Positions 1 through 7,097 of a stretch of 64,000 nucleotides of DNA are shown piece after piece. Made by a program: the position numbers and the translations under genes. Below the pieces are notes generated by a model, which saw only the letters and a program-made list of their open reading frames with translations, searched no databases and was not told where the DNA came from. The stretch is from assembly GCA_902781455.1 (NCBI GenBank), contig CACZJF010000003.1, forward strand, positions 1-64,000, written 5' to 3'. Origin of the DNA: an uncultured Lachnospiraceae bacterium. Its GTDB lineage: Bacteria > Bacillota > Clostridia > Lachnospirales > Lachnospiraceae. The stretch's first letter is position 1. Each line of letters opens with the position of its first letter.

Positions 1-1
1 C

Positions 2-133
2 TACGGGCAGGCACAGAAAGCCCACGCTCTCGAACTGCTGGCGACCCATTCGTATAGTCAGGTCGAGCGGATGACGGGAATCAGCAAGTCTACGATGATT
101 CGATACAAGCGGGAAAGGGGATTACTGAAATGA
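2..133 (+). CDS. C-terminal fragment of a serine recombinase (resolvase/invertase), cut by the window start
   Basis: An open frame enters from the left edge and ends at TGA 131-133, giving 43 residues. It contains a helix-turn-helix of the resolvase C-terminal type (HTH_7): the stretch YSQVERMTGISKSTMIRYKR has the 'x-IA-x-x-x-G-IS-x-ST-x-x-R' pattern that binds the crossover site. The catalytic serine domain would lie upstream, outside the window. Such genes usually belong to transposons, integrative elements or invertible switches, which fits the small DNA-binding gene just downstream. Family assignment rests on the HTH alone, so another HTH protein ending this way is possible. Confidence 0.6.
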   Translation, partial: YGQAQKAHALELLATHSYSQVERMTGISKSTMIRYKRERGLLK

Positions 134-285
134 TTCGGAATCGTTTCTGAATACTGCACTGTTTCGGCGGAATCCTGTTTGACTCCGTGGACTTTTTCAA
201 CTCTTTAACAATCTCACATATGAACGTGAGTCACGGAAAGGCCTGCTCGACATATTATCGGAAACTTACGAAAGAGAGGTTTCCG

Positions 286-486
286 ATGATGAGGAGCAGA
301 ATGTACGGTAAAAAGGATGTGATGAGTATTTTCGGGAAGAAGAGCGACTGGGCTTTGCAATTCCTGCGGTTCTGTAAGGTCAACGGCGAGGGAATTCAGA
401 TAGGAAAGGAGTACTTCGTCGAGGACGATAGGTTTGACGACCTGATTCAGCGGTACATGGGACTCAAAATCGAGTTGCCGACCTGA
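286..486 (+). CDS. Small putative DNA-binding / excisionase-like protein (66 aa)
   Basis: The frame is open from 187, but ATG 286 is the better start: GAGAGG sits seven bases upstream, whereas no ribosome site precedes 187. The 66-residue product begins MMRSRMYGKKDVMSIFGKK and continues with an IGKEYFVEDDRFDDL segment. This looks like the compact winged-helix or MerR-like fold of small excisionase-type proteins carried by Clostridia integrative elements. It lies about 150 bases after the recombinase fragment and is closed by a strong terminator at 505-533, so it may be the last gene of a mobile segment. The fold is inferred from general appearance, not from a signature motif. Confidence 0.5.
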   Translation: MMRSRMYGKKDVMSIFGKKSDWALQFLRFCKVNGEGIQIGKEYFVEDDRFDDLIQRYMGLKIELPT

Positions 487-504
487 CGGTCGTCGTGATA
501 TAGT

Positions 505-533
505 AAGGAAGCGGATGAACCGCTTCCTTTTTT
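505..533 (+). terminator. Rho-independent terminator
   Basis: A perfect 10-bp stem (AAGGAAGCGG with CCGCTTCCTT, loop ATGAA) is followed by a T run at 528-533. It ends the small DNA-binding gene. Confidence 0.9.
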
Positions 534-738
534 AATATGTTTCAGACTGATTCTTCGTGGTATCACAGGATTATGTTTGATTTTTCGGGACACTTTTCCG
601 GGACACTTCCCATATTGATGATTCGGAAAGTCCATTAAATACGTGGTTGTTCGTTATAGTTTTGGAAGAATCGTCAATTATCAGAAGTAAGTCCCGATAG
701 CTGAAAACGGGCAGTCTGATCCGTATAAAACACAACAG

Positions 739-787
739 AACATCACCAGGTGCGATTTGTTTCCGCATAGAAGCACCTGATGATGTT
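739..787. repeat. 15-bp imperfect inverted repeat
   Basis: AACATCACCAGGTGC at 739-753 pairs with GCACCTGATGATGTT at 773-787 with one mismatch around a 19-base loop. The right arm is followed by TTGTTATT. It could end a transcript from the left or act in the leader of the basic-protein/sirtuin pair. The 534-738 stretch before it holds no convincing gene. Confidence 0.6.
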
Positions 788-809
788 TTGTTATTATCAT
801 GGAGTAAAC

Positions 810-962
810 ATGCAGAAGCGAAAGAAGAGCCGCAGGCTTGAGATCCTGAAACAGACAAGAGACCGCAGCCCCATGCCGAGGCCTGCCGTATTTCGCAGCA
901 GGAAAAAATACGACCGGAATCTGCTGAAGGATACTTCCAGAAAGACACAGGAACCGGAATGA
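810..962 (+). CDS. Small highly basic protein (50 aa), translationally coupled to the sirtuin gene
   Basis: ATG 810 follows TGGAGTAAAC, a good ribosome site. The 50-residue product is dominated by Arg and Lys and starts MQKRKKSRRLEILKQTRDRS. Its stop codon overlaps the sirtuin start (ATGA at 959-962), the usual sign of coupled translation and a real gene. There is no membrane segment or signal peptide. The composition suggests a nucleic-acid or ribosome-associated protein, or a partner or substrate of the deacetylase, but that is inference. I do not recognise the family. Confidence 0.55.
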   Translation: MQKRKKSRRLEILKQTRDRSPMPRPAVFRSRKKYDRNLLKDTSRKTQEPE

Positions 963-1756
963 AGGAGTTCAAAAGCCAGAGAGAAAAAATCAAATACTAT
1001 CATTCCCTGGCCGGCGGCAGGAAGATGGAAGCGTTTCAGGAGATGGTGTGTGAGTCAGAGACGATTGCTTTCCTTGGCGGCGCGGGGGTATCTACAGAAA
1101 GCGGGATCCCGGACTTTCGAAGCAAGGGTGGGCTGTACAGAAAAAAGGACAGGCGCTTTGCCGGATACCGACCGGAGTATCTCTTAAGTTCTGACTGCCT
1201 GTTTAAGCGTCCGGAAGTGTTCTTCTCCTATTTCCGTCAGAACCTGGACTGCAGAACAGTCGAGCCAAATGACGCGCACAGAGTCCTTTCGAAGATGGAG
1301 GCGGACGGAAAACTGTCCGGCATCGTGACACAGAACATCGACGGACTGCATCAGAAAGCCGGAAGCCGCAGGGTGTATGAGATCCATGGAAGCGCCCTGA
1401 GAAGCTACTGTGTATCCTGCAGGACGCAGTACGGCCCGGATTACATATTTGAAAATCCTGATCCGATTCCCAGATGTCCTGCCTGCGGAAAGATGATCCG
1501 TCCGGATGTGACGCTTTACGGGGAGTCTCTTCCCCATCCGGCATATGACAACGCGGTGAATCTGATGAATACATCGAACATGCTGATCATAGGAGGGACG
1601 TCCCTGGCAGTGGGATCCGCAGCTCAGCTGGCACATCTTTTCCATGGGAAGTATCTTGTGATCATCAACAAAGGACCGACGAAGATGGAAGGAAAAGCGG
1701 ACCTGGTCTTTCACGAGAGCATAGGGGAAGTGCTGACCGGGCTTTACGGGGAATGA
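959..1756 (+). CDS. cobB: NAD-dependent protein deacylase of the sirtuin (SIR2/CobB) family
   Basis: Sirtuins remove acyl groups from lysines in the cytoplasm, using NAD and releasing nicotinamide and O-acyl-ADP-ribose. The 265-residue product has all the hallmarks: the NAD loop GGAGVSTESGIPDFRS near residues 40-55, TQNIDGLH at 124-131, catalytic His143 in YEIHGS, and two zinc-binding pairs, Cys151/Cys154 and Cys173/Cys176. Met1 overlaps the stop of the upstream basic-protein gene. Met23 (MEAFQEM) would give a more typical N-terminus, but AGGAAG lies directly against it, so the upstream start is preferred. The symbol is that of the E. coli sirtuin and has no link to cobalamin. Confidence 0.93.
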   Translation: MKEFKSQREKIKYYHSLAGGRKMEAFQEMVCESETIAFLGGAGVSTESGIPDFRSKGGLYRKKDRRFAGYRPEYLLSSDCLFKRPEVFFSYFRQNLDCRTVEPNDAHRVLSKMEADGKLSGIVTQNIDGLHQKAGSRRVYEIHGSALRSYCVSCRTQYGPDYIFENPDPIPRCPACGKMIRPDVTLYGESLPHPAYDNAVNLMNTSNMLIIGGTSLAVGSAAQLAHLFHGKYLVIINKGPTKMEGKADLVFHESIGEVLTGLYGE

Positions 1757-1806
1757 TTCAGGAATCGGACGGCATTTCACCGAGAAAGAGAGAATGAGAC
1801 TGAAAG

Positions 1807-2466
1807 ATGAAATACGGAGAATCAGCTTTTGATATTCTTTACCTTCTGTTCGCGATAGCCAGCGGCTGCCTGATCCTGATCAAAGCAAGAAGCAGAACAG
1901 AAAAACAGATGGGTTACGCAGCATTGATTCTGGGATGCGGCGATGCGTTCCATCTGATTCCCCGTGTCATGAGCTATTTCTCAGACGCGGATTTCACTGC
2001 TGCGCTTGGGATTGGCAAGCTGGTCACATCGGTTACCATGACCATATTCTATTTGCTGATGTATCAAGTCTGGATTGGATACTACCGTGAACATGAAAAG
2101 AAAAGCCTTTCTGCCGGCTTATGGATATTATTGGCAGTGCGCATTGTGCTGTGTATGCTCCCACAGAACGGCTGGCTGGAAAACAGCAGCGATATGATCT
2201 GGGGAATCATCCGGAATATTCCTTTCGTGCTGATCGGTGCCATCGTTTGTTTCCTGTATTTTCAGAAAAGGAATGATGATCGTATCTTTCGTTTGGTGTG
2301 GCTGTACATCCTGCTGTCATTTCTGTTTTACATACCGGTTGCAGTCGGCGCCGGTGCTGTTCCCGTGCTGGGAATGCTGATGCTTCCCAAGACAGTATGC
2401 TATATCCTTTTGATCGCTGCGTTCGTTCGCTGTGTGACAGAGAAACCGAATGGGCGCAGTGATTAA
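1807..2466 (+). CDS. Polytopic membrane protein of unknown function (219 aa)
   Basis: I do not recognise this family. About seven hydrophobic segments are visible, roughly residues 9-26, 37-52, 67-92, 103-120, 133-153, 164-182 and 185-206, separated by short charged loops such as KARSRTEKQ and QKRNDDR. There is no signal peptide, nucleotide-binding motif or obvious catalytic motif. It starts 50 bases after the sirtuin gene without its own clear promoter and may be cotranscribed with it. The ribosome site is modest. A sensory or transport role is possible but nothing in the sequence decides it. Confidence 0.7.
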   Translation: MKYGESAFDILYLLFAIASGCLILIKARSRTEKQMGYAALILGCGDAFHLIPRVMSYFSDADFTAALGIGKLVTSVTMTIFYLLMYQVWIGYYREHEKKSLSAGLWILLAVRIVLCMLPQNGWLENSSDMIWGIIRNIPFVLIGAIVCFLYFQKRNDDRIFRLVWLYILLSFLFYIPVAVGAGAVPVLGMLMLPKTVCYILLIAAFVRCVTEKPNGRSD

Positions 2467-2581
2467 AACCTGGCTGGAGCAGTCTTGTGCTTCAGTTACG
2501 GGAGGTTCACCAGGCCGTTCAGATTGTATCTGTATGGCAGCAGACACAGAAACCATTCCAGGGAGGTGAGGCAGAAGCGTT

Positions 2582-3322
2582 ATGCAGGAAACAGAGATCA
2601 GGATGTATTCCCTTATCTGCAGCAATGACGGTATCAAAGCCAGGGAGATCGCCAGAGAAGCCGGAGTGAGCAGGACAGATATCAACCGGCTTCTTTATAA
2701 TGCCCCGTTTGTCCATGAACTGTGTTACAGGGATTCTGATTATAACTGGCATGGCCTGATCCGCCAGACGCGGCCGCATACCGGGCTGCGTGACTTCTGC
2801 GGGTATTATGGATCGGTGGAACGCTTTCTGAAACAGCCGGAAGAGGAGTGGCTGGAAGAACTGAAAGAAGGCTGCAGGGCGATCGGCAGGAATCTGAATG
2901 ACACAAGAGGACTGATCCATTCCTTCCGGGATGCCAGAGAAGTGATGCTTGGATTGTTTCAGGATCTCGAGACGCTGGACGTCACTTCCTGGGAAATCTG
3001 CTTTGAACTGCGGATTCGGAAGGCAAGGCATGTACGGATCTACGCGGACGTTCTTGTGATCACGCAGGACAGAGTTTTCTCACTGGAATTCAAGATGAAG
3101 GACGAGATCGATCCGGGGGAAGAGCTGCAGGCAGTCAAATACGCGAAGTATCTGGATGTGATCTTCGGACCGGAATATGAAGTGATTCCGGCACTCGTCC
3201 TGACCAGAGCCTCTGACCTGTACACATGGCAGCAGCTGCCGGGGAGCACAGCCGAGGTGCCGGTGTGCTCCGGAGATATGCTGTTCAACCTGTTTGATGA
3301 GTATTATGGTTTTTTGCTCTAA
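2582..3322 (+). CDS. Stand-alone winged-helix plus PD-(D/E)XK nuclease-like protein
   Basis: The N-terminus (residues 8-40) is a winged-helix-like segment, with IKAREIAREAGVSRTDINRL giving the HTH. The C-terminal half (about 135-205) has the order of a PD-(D/E)XK nuclease core: SWEICFEL, then IYADVLVI (Asp156), then FSLEFKMKD (Glu169 and Lys171), then QAVKYAKYL (Gln183, Lys186). The middle segment GYYGSVERFLKQ and the nuclease core resemble the region found ahead of the helicase in DUF2075-type proteins, but here no helicase follows. At 246 residues it looks complete, with ATG after GGAGGTGAGGC. DNA cleavage is inferred from the motif order only. Confidence 0.6.
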   Translation: MQETEIRMYSLICSNDGIKAREIAREAGVSRTDINRLLYNAPFVHELCYRDSDYNWHGLIRQTRPHTGLRDFCGYYGSVERFLKQPEEEWLEELKEGCRAIGRNLNDTRGLIHSFRDAREVMLGLFQDLETLDVTSWEICFELRIRKARHVRIYADVLVITQDRVFSLEFKMKDEIDPGEELQAVKYAKYLDVIFGPEYEVIPALVLTRASDLYTWQQLPGSTAEVPVCSGDMLFNLFDEYYGFLL

Positions 3323-3375
3323 TCAGAAAGGCTGTCCGGAGGGAAGGATTATAGTAAGACAGGCAGGAGAAGGAA

Positions 3376-3492
3376 ATGTTTATAAAACAGGCAGTCAGGA
3401 TACGAAAGCTAAGAGCGGATGAAACTGAAGTGCTGAAGGATTTTCTGTATGAAGCCATTTTCATTCCGGAAGGTGTGGAGCCCCCTGCGTGA
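3376..3492 (+). pseudogene. N-terminal remnant of a GNAT acetyltransferase (38 codons)
   Basis: ATG 3376 follows AGGAGAAGGAA and opens a 38-residue frame ending at TGA 3490-3492. The sequence IRKLRADETEVLKDFLYEAI followed by FIPEGVEPP matches the typical first strand and helix of a GNAT N-acetyltransferase family common in Clostridia. It stops before any acetyl-CoA binding motif. The next 95 bases carry no continuation in another frame, so this is a truncation by deletion, not a simple frameshift. An intact but different GNAT gene starts at 3589. Confidence 0.65.
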
Positions 3493-3507
3493 ATGACGAT
3501 GATCTCG

Positions 3508-3516
3508 TGCTATACT
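3508..3516 (+). promoter_or_regulatory. Extended -10 promoter for the GNAT gene at 3589
   Basis: TGCTATACT is a good extended -10 box (TGn plus TATACT at 3511-3516). The -35 region is weak, as is common with extended -10 promoters. It lies about 70 bases before the start codon. Confidence 0.5.
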
Positions 3517-3588
3517 TGTCCAGGAAGCTTTAGCACGATTCATCACGGTAAATGGATTCATCACGATTTATGATTTGAGGGGTCAACG

Positions 3589-4041
3589 ATGAAAATACAG
3601 TACAGAAAGCTGACGTCCGGCGATCTGGATACCTTCATTCAGATGCGGATCAGTCAGCTTCGCGAGGAAGGTGCGACGGAGAATATTGATCTTGCTCCGT
3701 CACTAAAGGATTATTATGTCAGGCATATGGCTGACGGCACATTTGTCTCCTGGCTGGCGATGGACGAAGACAGGATCGTCGGTACCAGCGGGATGTCGTT
3801 CGTGGAAAAACCGCCGTACTTCGGGTGCCCGAGCGGCAGAATCGGACTGCTGTCAAGTATGTACACCGATCCGCGTTACCGCCGTATGGGAATCGCGAAA
3901 GAACTTCTTTCCAGAGTGGTTGACGAGGCAAGGGCATATGGCTGCGGGACGGTGCAGATCACAGCCTCCGACATGGGCGTGCTGCTGTACGCCGATTTTG
4001 GATTTGTCAAAAATGGCAATTTCATGCAGTACAGCTTATGA
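3589..4041 (+). CDS. GNAT family N-acetyltransferase
   Basis: A 150-residue cytoplasmic acetyltransferase transferring acetyl from acetyl-CoA to an unidentified amine. The fold is recognisable: IQYRKLTSGDLDTFIQMR at the N-terminus, then a central strand GLLSSMYTDPRYRRMGIAKE carrying the acetyl-CoA P-loop (RRMGIAKELL, Q/RxxGxG-like), and the C-terminal YADFGFVKNGNFMQYSL typical of the family. It has its own promoter at about 3510 and is convergent with the downstream amidohydrolase, with a 6-base overlap of the two 3' ends. The substrate cannot be deduced. Confidence 0.88.
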   Translation: MKIQYRKLTSGDLDTFIQMRISQLREEGATENIDLAPSLKDYYVRHMADGTFVSWLAMDEDRIVGTSGMSFVEKPPYFGCPSGRIGLLSSMYTDPRYRRMGIAKELLSRVVDEARAYGCGTVQITASDMGVLLYADFGFVKNGNFMQYSL

Positions 4042-4854
4042 TTTATCTGCCGGAAGCAGAAGCCGGGAGGCATTCCCTGCGAAGATGGCACATCGCTCTT
4101 CCTCTGAAAACGGAAGATTGCGGAGAATATCCACATAAGCCTTCTGTACGGACCAGGGGCTGTCTGTCGCGAACAGAATGCGGTCCGTTCCATGTTTTTT
4201 GCACAGGCTGTAAAACTGCATCGGCTCCATCCCGTTCGCACCGACTGAAAAGGCTGTATCAAAGTACACAGGGGCGCCGGCAAGGTATAAGGAAACCTCA
4301 TCCCATGCATCCCATCCGCCCATATGGGCAAGAACAAACTTCTCCGGATGGACCTGCTCAATGACATGGAGAATCATTTCCACGGAAGCATAATTGTGTC
4401 CAGGGATTCCGATATCATCTCCTGCATGTGTCAGTACGACCAGATCCAGGTTGCAGGCACAGTCGATGATATGAAGAAACCTGGGATCATCCAGGTCACA
4501 CCTCTGATAGGCAGGGTGCAGCTTGATCCCGATAAACCCCTGCTCTTTTCTGAGACGCAGCTCATCTGCGTAAGTATCAAGATCCGGGTGAATACCGGCA
4601 AAAGACAGAATCCCCATATCCTGGTGAAGAGCCCGGTTTCTGTACAGGCTGTCATTTACCTTATGGACCTGGAGCGCAGATGTCATGACCGGCAGGTTGA
4701 CGCAAAGATCTATGCCTGCCTCAGACATGGAAGCGGCCAGGCCGGCTGCCGTGCCGTCAGTATGCGCAGGGATACCTGCCGCGGCGGAAAGAACTTCCAG
4801 TGTGCGCGGTGCAATACGGTCCGGAAAAAAATGTGTGTGAAAATCAATCATCAT
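4036..4854 (-). CDS. Amidohydrolase-family metal-dependent hydrolase (ACMSD/TatD-like)
   Basis: The chain (272 residues from this start) is a TIM-barrel metal hydrolase of the amidohydrolase_2 type. The metal motif HTHFF sits at the extreme N-terminus, IKLHPAYQ in the middle, then VLTHAGDD, VLAHMGGWDAWD and FATDSPWS, which supply the further His and Asp ligands. The frame is open to 4932, but that would place 26 Cys-rich residues before the MMIDFHTHF start that the family normally has, so ATG 4854 (or 4851) is chosen. No clear ribosome site precedes it. A TATACT box lies only eight bases upstream, so the mRNA may be nearly leaderless. The substrate is unknown. Confidence 0.82.
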   Translation of the reverse strand: MMIDFHTHFFPDRIAPRTLEVLSAAAGIPAHTDGTAAGLAASMSEAGIDLCVNLPVMTSALQVHKVNDSLYRNRALHQDMGILSFAGIHPDLDTYADELRLRKEQGFIGIKLHPAYQRCDLDDPRFLHIIDCACNLDLVVLTHAGDDIGIPGHNYASVEMILHVIEQVHPEKFVLAHMGGWDAWDEVSLYLAGAPVYFDTAFSVGANGMEPMQFYSLCKKHGTDRILFATDSPWSVQKAYVDILRNLPFSEEERCAIFAGNASRLLLPADKS

Positions 4855-4860
4855 GTCGTG

Positions 4861-4886
4861 AGTATAGCACGGTTTTACGCTATACT
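4861..4886. promoter_or_regulatory. Inverted repeat carrying back-to-back -10 boxes
   Basis: AGTATAGC (4861-4868) and GCTATACT (4879-4886) form a perfect 8-bp dyad with a 10-base spacer. Each arm contains a TATACT box, one on each strand, between the divergent amidohydrolase and the L-cysteine desulfidase-like gene. It could be a divergent promoter, an operator, or both. Confidence 0.5.
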
Positions 4887-4949
4887 GATAACAGAACAGG
4901 CAAAACCGGGTCGTTTTTTCGGTACAAACCATGATGGAGTGAGAACAAT

Positions 4950-6233
4950 ATGAATCGAAACAGTATGATCTATGAAACCTATGTCAGGATACTCAGCCGT
5001 GAACTGGTCTGTGCGATGGGCTGTACAGAGCCGATAGCGCTCGCGTACTGCGCGGCAAAAGCCCGCTCTGTTCTGGGAAGCCGGCCGGAGCGGATCAAGG
5101 TGGAAGCAAGCGGAAACATCATCAAGAATGTCAAGAGCGTTGTGGTGCCCAATACCTGCGGCCGGCGGGGCCTGGCAGCGGCAGCGGCGATCGGTGTGCT
5201 TGGCGGAGATGAGAATGCGTCTTTGCAGGTGATCGCGAAGGTGCCGGACGAGACGAAGGAAGCGCTGGGGGCTTTCCTGGACAGAACCGCGATCGAGATT
5301 AAGCCGCTTGAATCGGACTGCCTGCTGGATATGATCGTTACCGTATACAAAGGGGATTCCTGGGCGAAAGTGCGGATTGCAGGAGAGCATACCAATATCG
5401 TCCTGATCGAGACAGATGAAAAGGTGCTTTTTGAAAAGGACGTGAAGGAATCGGAGGAGGTAGAAGAGGACCTGCCGGATTATGATCTGCTGACGGTTAA
5501 GGATATCTATGAGTTTGCCTGCACCTGTGACCTGGAGGACGTACGTCAGATTCTGGATCGTCAGATTGAACTGAATACAGCCATCTCCCAGGAAGGATTC
5601 CGCCACGACTACGGCGCCAATATCGGGAAGGTTCTTCTGAAAACAGGCAATGATATCCGCACCAGGGCAAAGGCCAGCGCCGCTGCGGGCTCGGACGCCC
5701 GCATGAATGGCTGCGAGCTCCCTGTCGTAATCTGTTCCGGCAGTGGCAACCAGGGAATGACGGCATCCCTGCCTGTCATTGAGTATGCCAGGGAGCTTGG
5801 AGCAGACAGGGAGAAGCTTTACCGGGCGCTTCTCATTTCCAACCTGATCACGCTTCACGCGAAAAATGACATCGGCCGGCTTTCGGCTTACTGCGGGGCC
5901 GTCAGCGCGGGCGCGGGCGCAGGTGCGGGAATCGCTTTTCTGTACGGAGGAGATGAGACGGATATTTCTCATACGATCGTCAATGCGCTTGCGATTTCCT
6001 CCGGAATTGTCTGTGACGGGGCAAAGTCTTCCTGCGCAGCCAAGATCGCGACAGCTGTGGATACCGGAATCTTCGGATATGAGATGTACAGGAATGGCCA
6101 GCAGTTCTATGACGGCGACGGTCTGGTTCTGAAGGGGGTTGAGAATTCCATAAGGAACTTCGGCCGTCTGGGACGTGTCGGCATGCAGGGAACCGATCAT
6201 GAGATCATCGCCATGATGACGGAACATACCTGA
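4950..6233 (+). CDS. L-cysteine desulfidase / L-serine ammonia-lyase alpha-like protein (UPF0597, CyuA/YhaM family)
   Basis: Members of this family are iron-sulfur enzymes. The best studied break down L-cysteine to pyruvate, ammonia and sulfide; they are related to the alpha chain of iron-sulfur L-serine dehydratase. The 427-residue chain is full length. Visible marks are MGCTEPIALAYC with Cys25, the glycine-rich SGSGNQGM, AYCGAVSAGAGAGAG with Cys315, and DGAKSSCAAKI with Cys355 and Cys362, which likely supply cluster ligands. The gene is divergent from the amidohydrolase across the 4861-4886 dyad. Cysteine desulfidase is the favoured activity, serine deamination the alternative. Confidence 0.88.
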   Translation: MNRNSMIYETYVRILSRELVCAMGCTEPIALAYCAAKARSVLGSRPERIKVEASGNIIKNVKSVVVPNTCGRRGLAAAAAIGVLGGDENASLQVIAKVPDETKEALGAFLDRTAIEIKPLESDCLLDMIVTVYKGDSWAKVRIAGEHTNIVLIETDEKVLFEKDVKESEEVEEDLPDYDLLTVKDIYEFACTCDLEDVRQILDRQIELNTAISQEGFRHDYGANIGKVLLKTGNDIRTRAKASAAAGSDARMNGCELPVVICSGSGNQGMTASLPVIEYARELGADREKLYRALLISNLITLHAKNDIGRLSAYCGAVSAGAGAGAGIAFLYGGDETDISHTIVNALAISSGIVCDGAKSSCAAKIATAVDTGIFGYEMYRNGQQFYDGDGLVLKGVENSIRNFGRLGRVGMQGTDHEIIAMMTEHT

Positions 6234-6338
6234 AAGCCACTGGCGTTCCTGAATCTGCATGCGGTCCGCATCCGGACACAGAAGAAAGACCTGACGCGGA
6301 TCAATCCACTGATCCGGGACAGGAGAGGGAGTTAGAAG

Positions 6339-7001
6339 ATGATGAAACGATCAGGAAAAGAGTGGGCACTGCGCGTGCTGATTCTGATGGTAGGTCTGAC
6401 GATTGCACATTTTGGCGTGACCCTGTTCCTGCTGTCTGAGCTGGGGTCTGACCCTTTCAATGTGCTGATCCAGGGTCTGTTCCGCACGCTGTCAAGGCTG
6501 ACAGGATCGCCGCTGCTGACACACGGGCGGGTCCATATGGCGGTCTGTTTCCTGATTATCCTGATCCTGCTGGTTCTTGACCGCAGTTATGTCAAGATCG
6601 GGACGATTCTGTGCATGTTCTGCGGCGGCCCGATCATTGATTTTTTCAGTATGCTGCTGGCGCCGCCGGGGATCTCCGAAGCTTCGGTCGTGGTGAGAAT
6701 TCCGGTACTTGTGCTGGGCTGCCTGATCCTTGCCTATGGCATGACGATCGTGATCAAATCAGATGCCGGGACAGGTCCCAATGACCTTGTGGCCATCGTG
6801 ATCAGTGACAAACTGAAGAAGCGGTTCAGCGTGGTGCGGATCATCGTGGACGTGTGCTTTGTGGTATGCGGTTTCCTCATGGGAGGAACCGTTGGAATCG
6901 GAACCGTGATCTGCGCATTCCTGGTAGGACCGGTCGCAGGGTGGTTTCTTCCCGTCAACGGAAGGCTGGTTGACAGAATCGTCGGAAAGCAGGGGAAATG
7001 A
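6339..7001 (+). CDS. YczE/YitT-type integral membrane protein
   Basis: The 220-residue product has about five or six hydrophobic segments and the family-typical start GLTIAHFGVTLFLLSELGSD followed by PFNVLIQGL, then GTGPNDLVAIVISDK and VGIGTVICAFLVGPVAGW. YczE-like proteins are found throughout Firmicutes and their function is not settled. The purine-rich stretch GAGAGGGAG precedes the start, which is one of two adjacent ATG codons. It lies 105 bases after the cysteine desulfidase-like gene and may share its transcript. Confidence 0.85.
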   Translation: MMKRSGKEWALRVLILMVGLTIAHFGVTLFLLSELGSDPFNVLIQGLFRTLSRLTGSPLLTHGRVHMAVCFLIILILLVLDRSYVKIGTILCMFCGGPIIDFFSMLLAPPGISEASVVVRIPVLVLGCLILAYGMTIVIKSDAGTGPNDLVAIVISDKLKKRFSVVRIIVDVCFVVCGFLMGGTVGIGTVICAFLVGPVAGWFLPVNGRLVDRIVGKQGK

Positions 7002-7029
7002 CAGGATCATGGCAGCGGAGGCAGTGATA

Positions 7030-7058
7030 TTGTATCAACAGCTGAGTGGTAGTATAAT
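7030..7058 (+). promoter_or_regulatory. Sigma-A type promoter for the repeat-bearing membrane protein
   Basis: TTGTAT (7030-7035) and TATAAT (7053-7058) are separated by exactly 17 bases. The start codon at 7098 follows 40 bases later. Confidence 0.75.
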
Positions 7059-7097
7059 GAGCCCCGCATTCTATACAGGTTTTATCAGAGGAAAGAT

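Noticed and set aside
959-1756. Link between the sirtuin 'CobB' and the cobalamin genes
   Set aside because: The shared name is historical. The protein is a deacylase by motif and lies 29 kb from the riboswitch-controlled genes.
2487-2669. Small 60-codon open frame before the nuclease-like gene
   Set aside because: It overlaps the well-supported gene at 2582 in another frame, has no ribosome site and has shadow-like composition.
4324-4953. 209-codon open frame on the plus strand
   Set aside because: Antisense to the amidohydrolase, whose metal motifs are intact; no ribosome site.
4875-6260. 461-codon open frame on the minus strand
   Set aside because: Antisense to the complete cysteine desulfidase-like gene.
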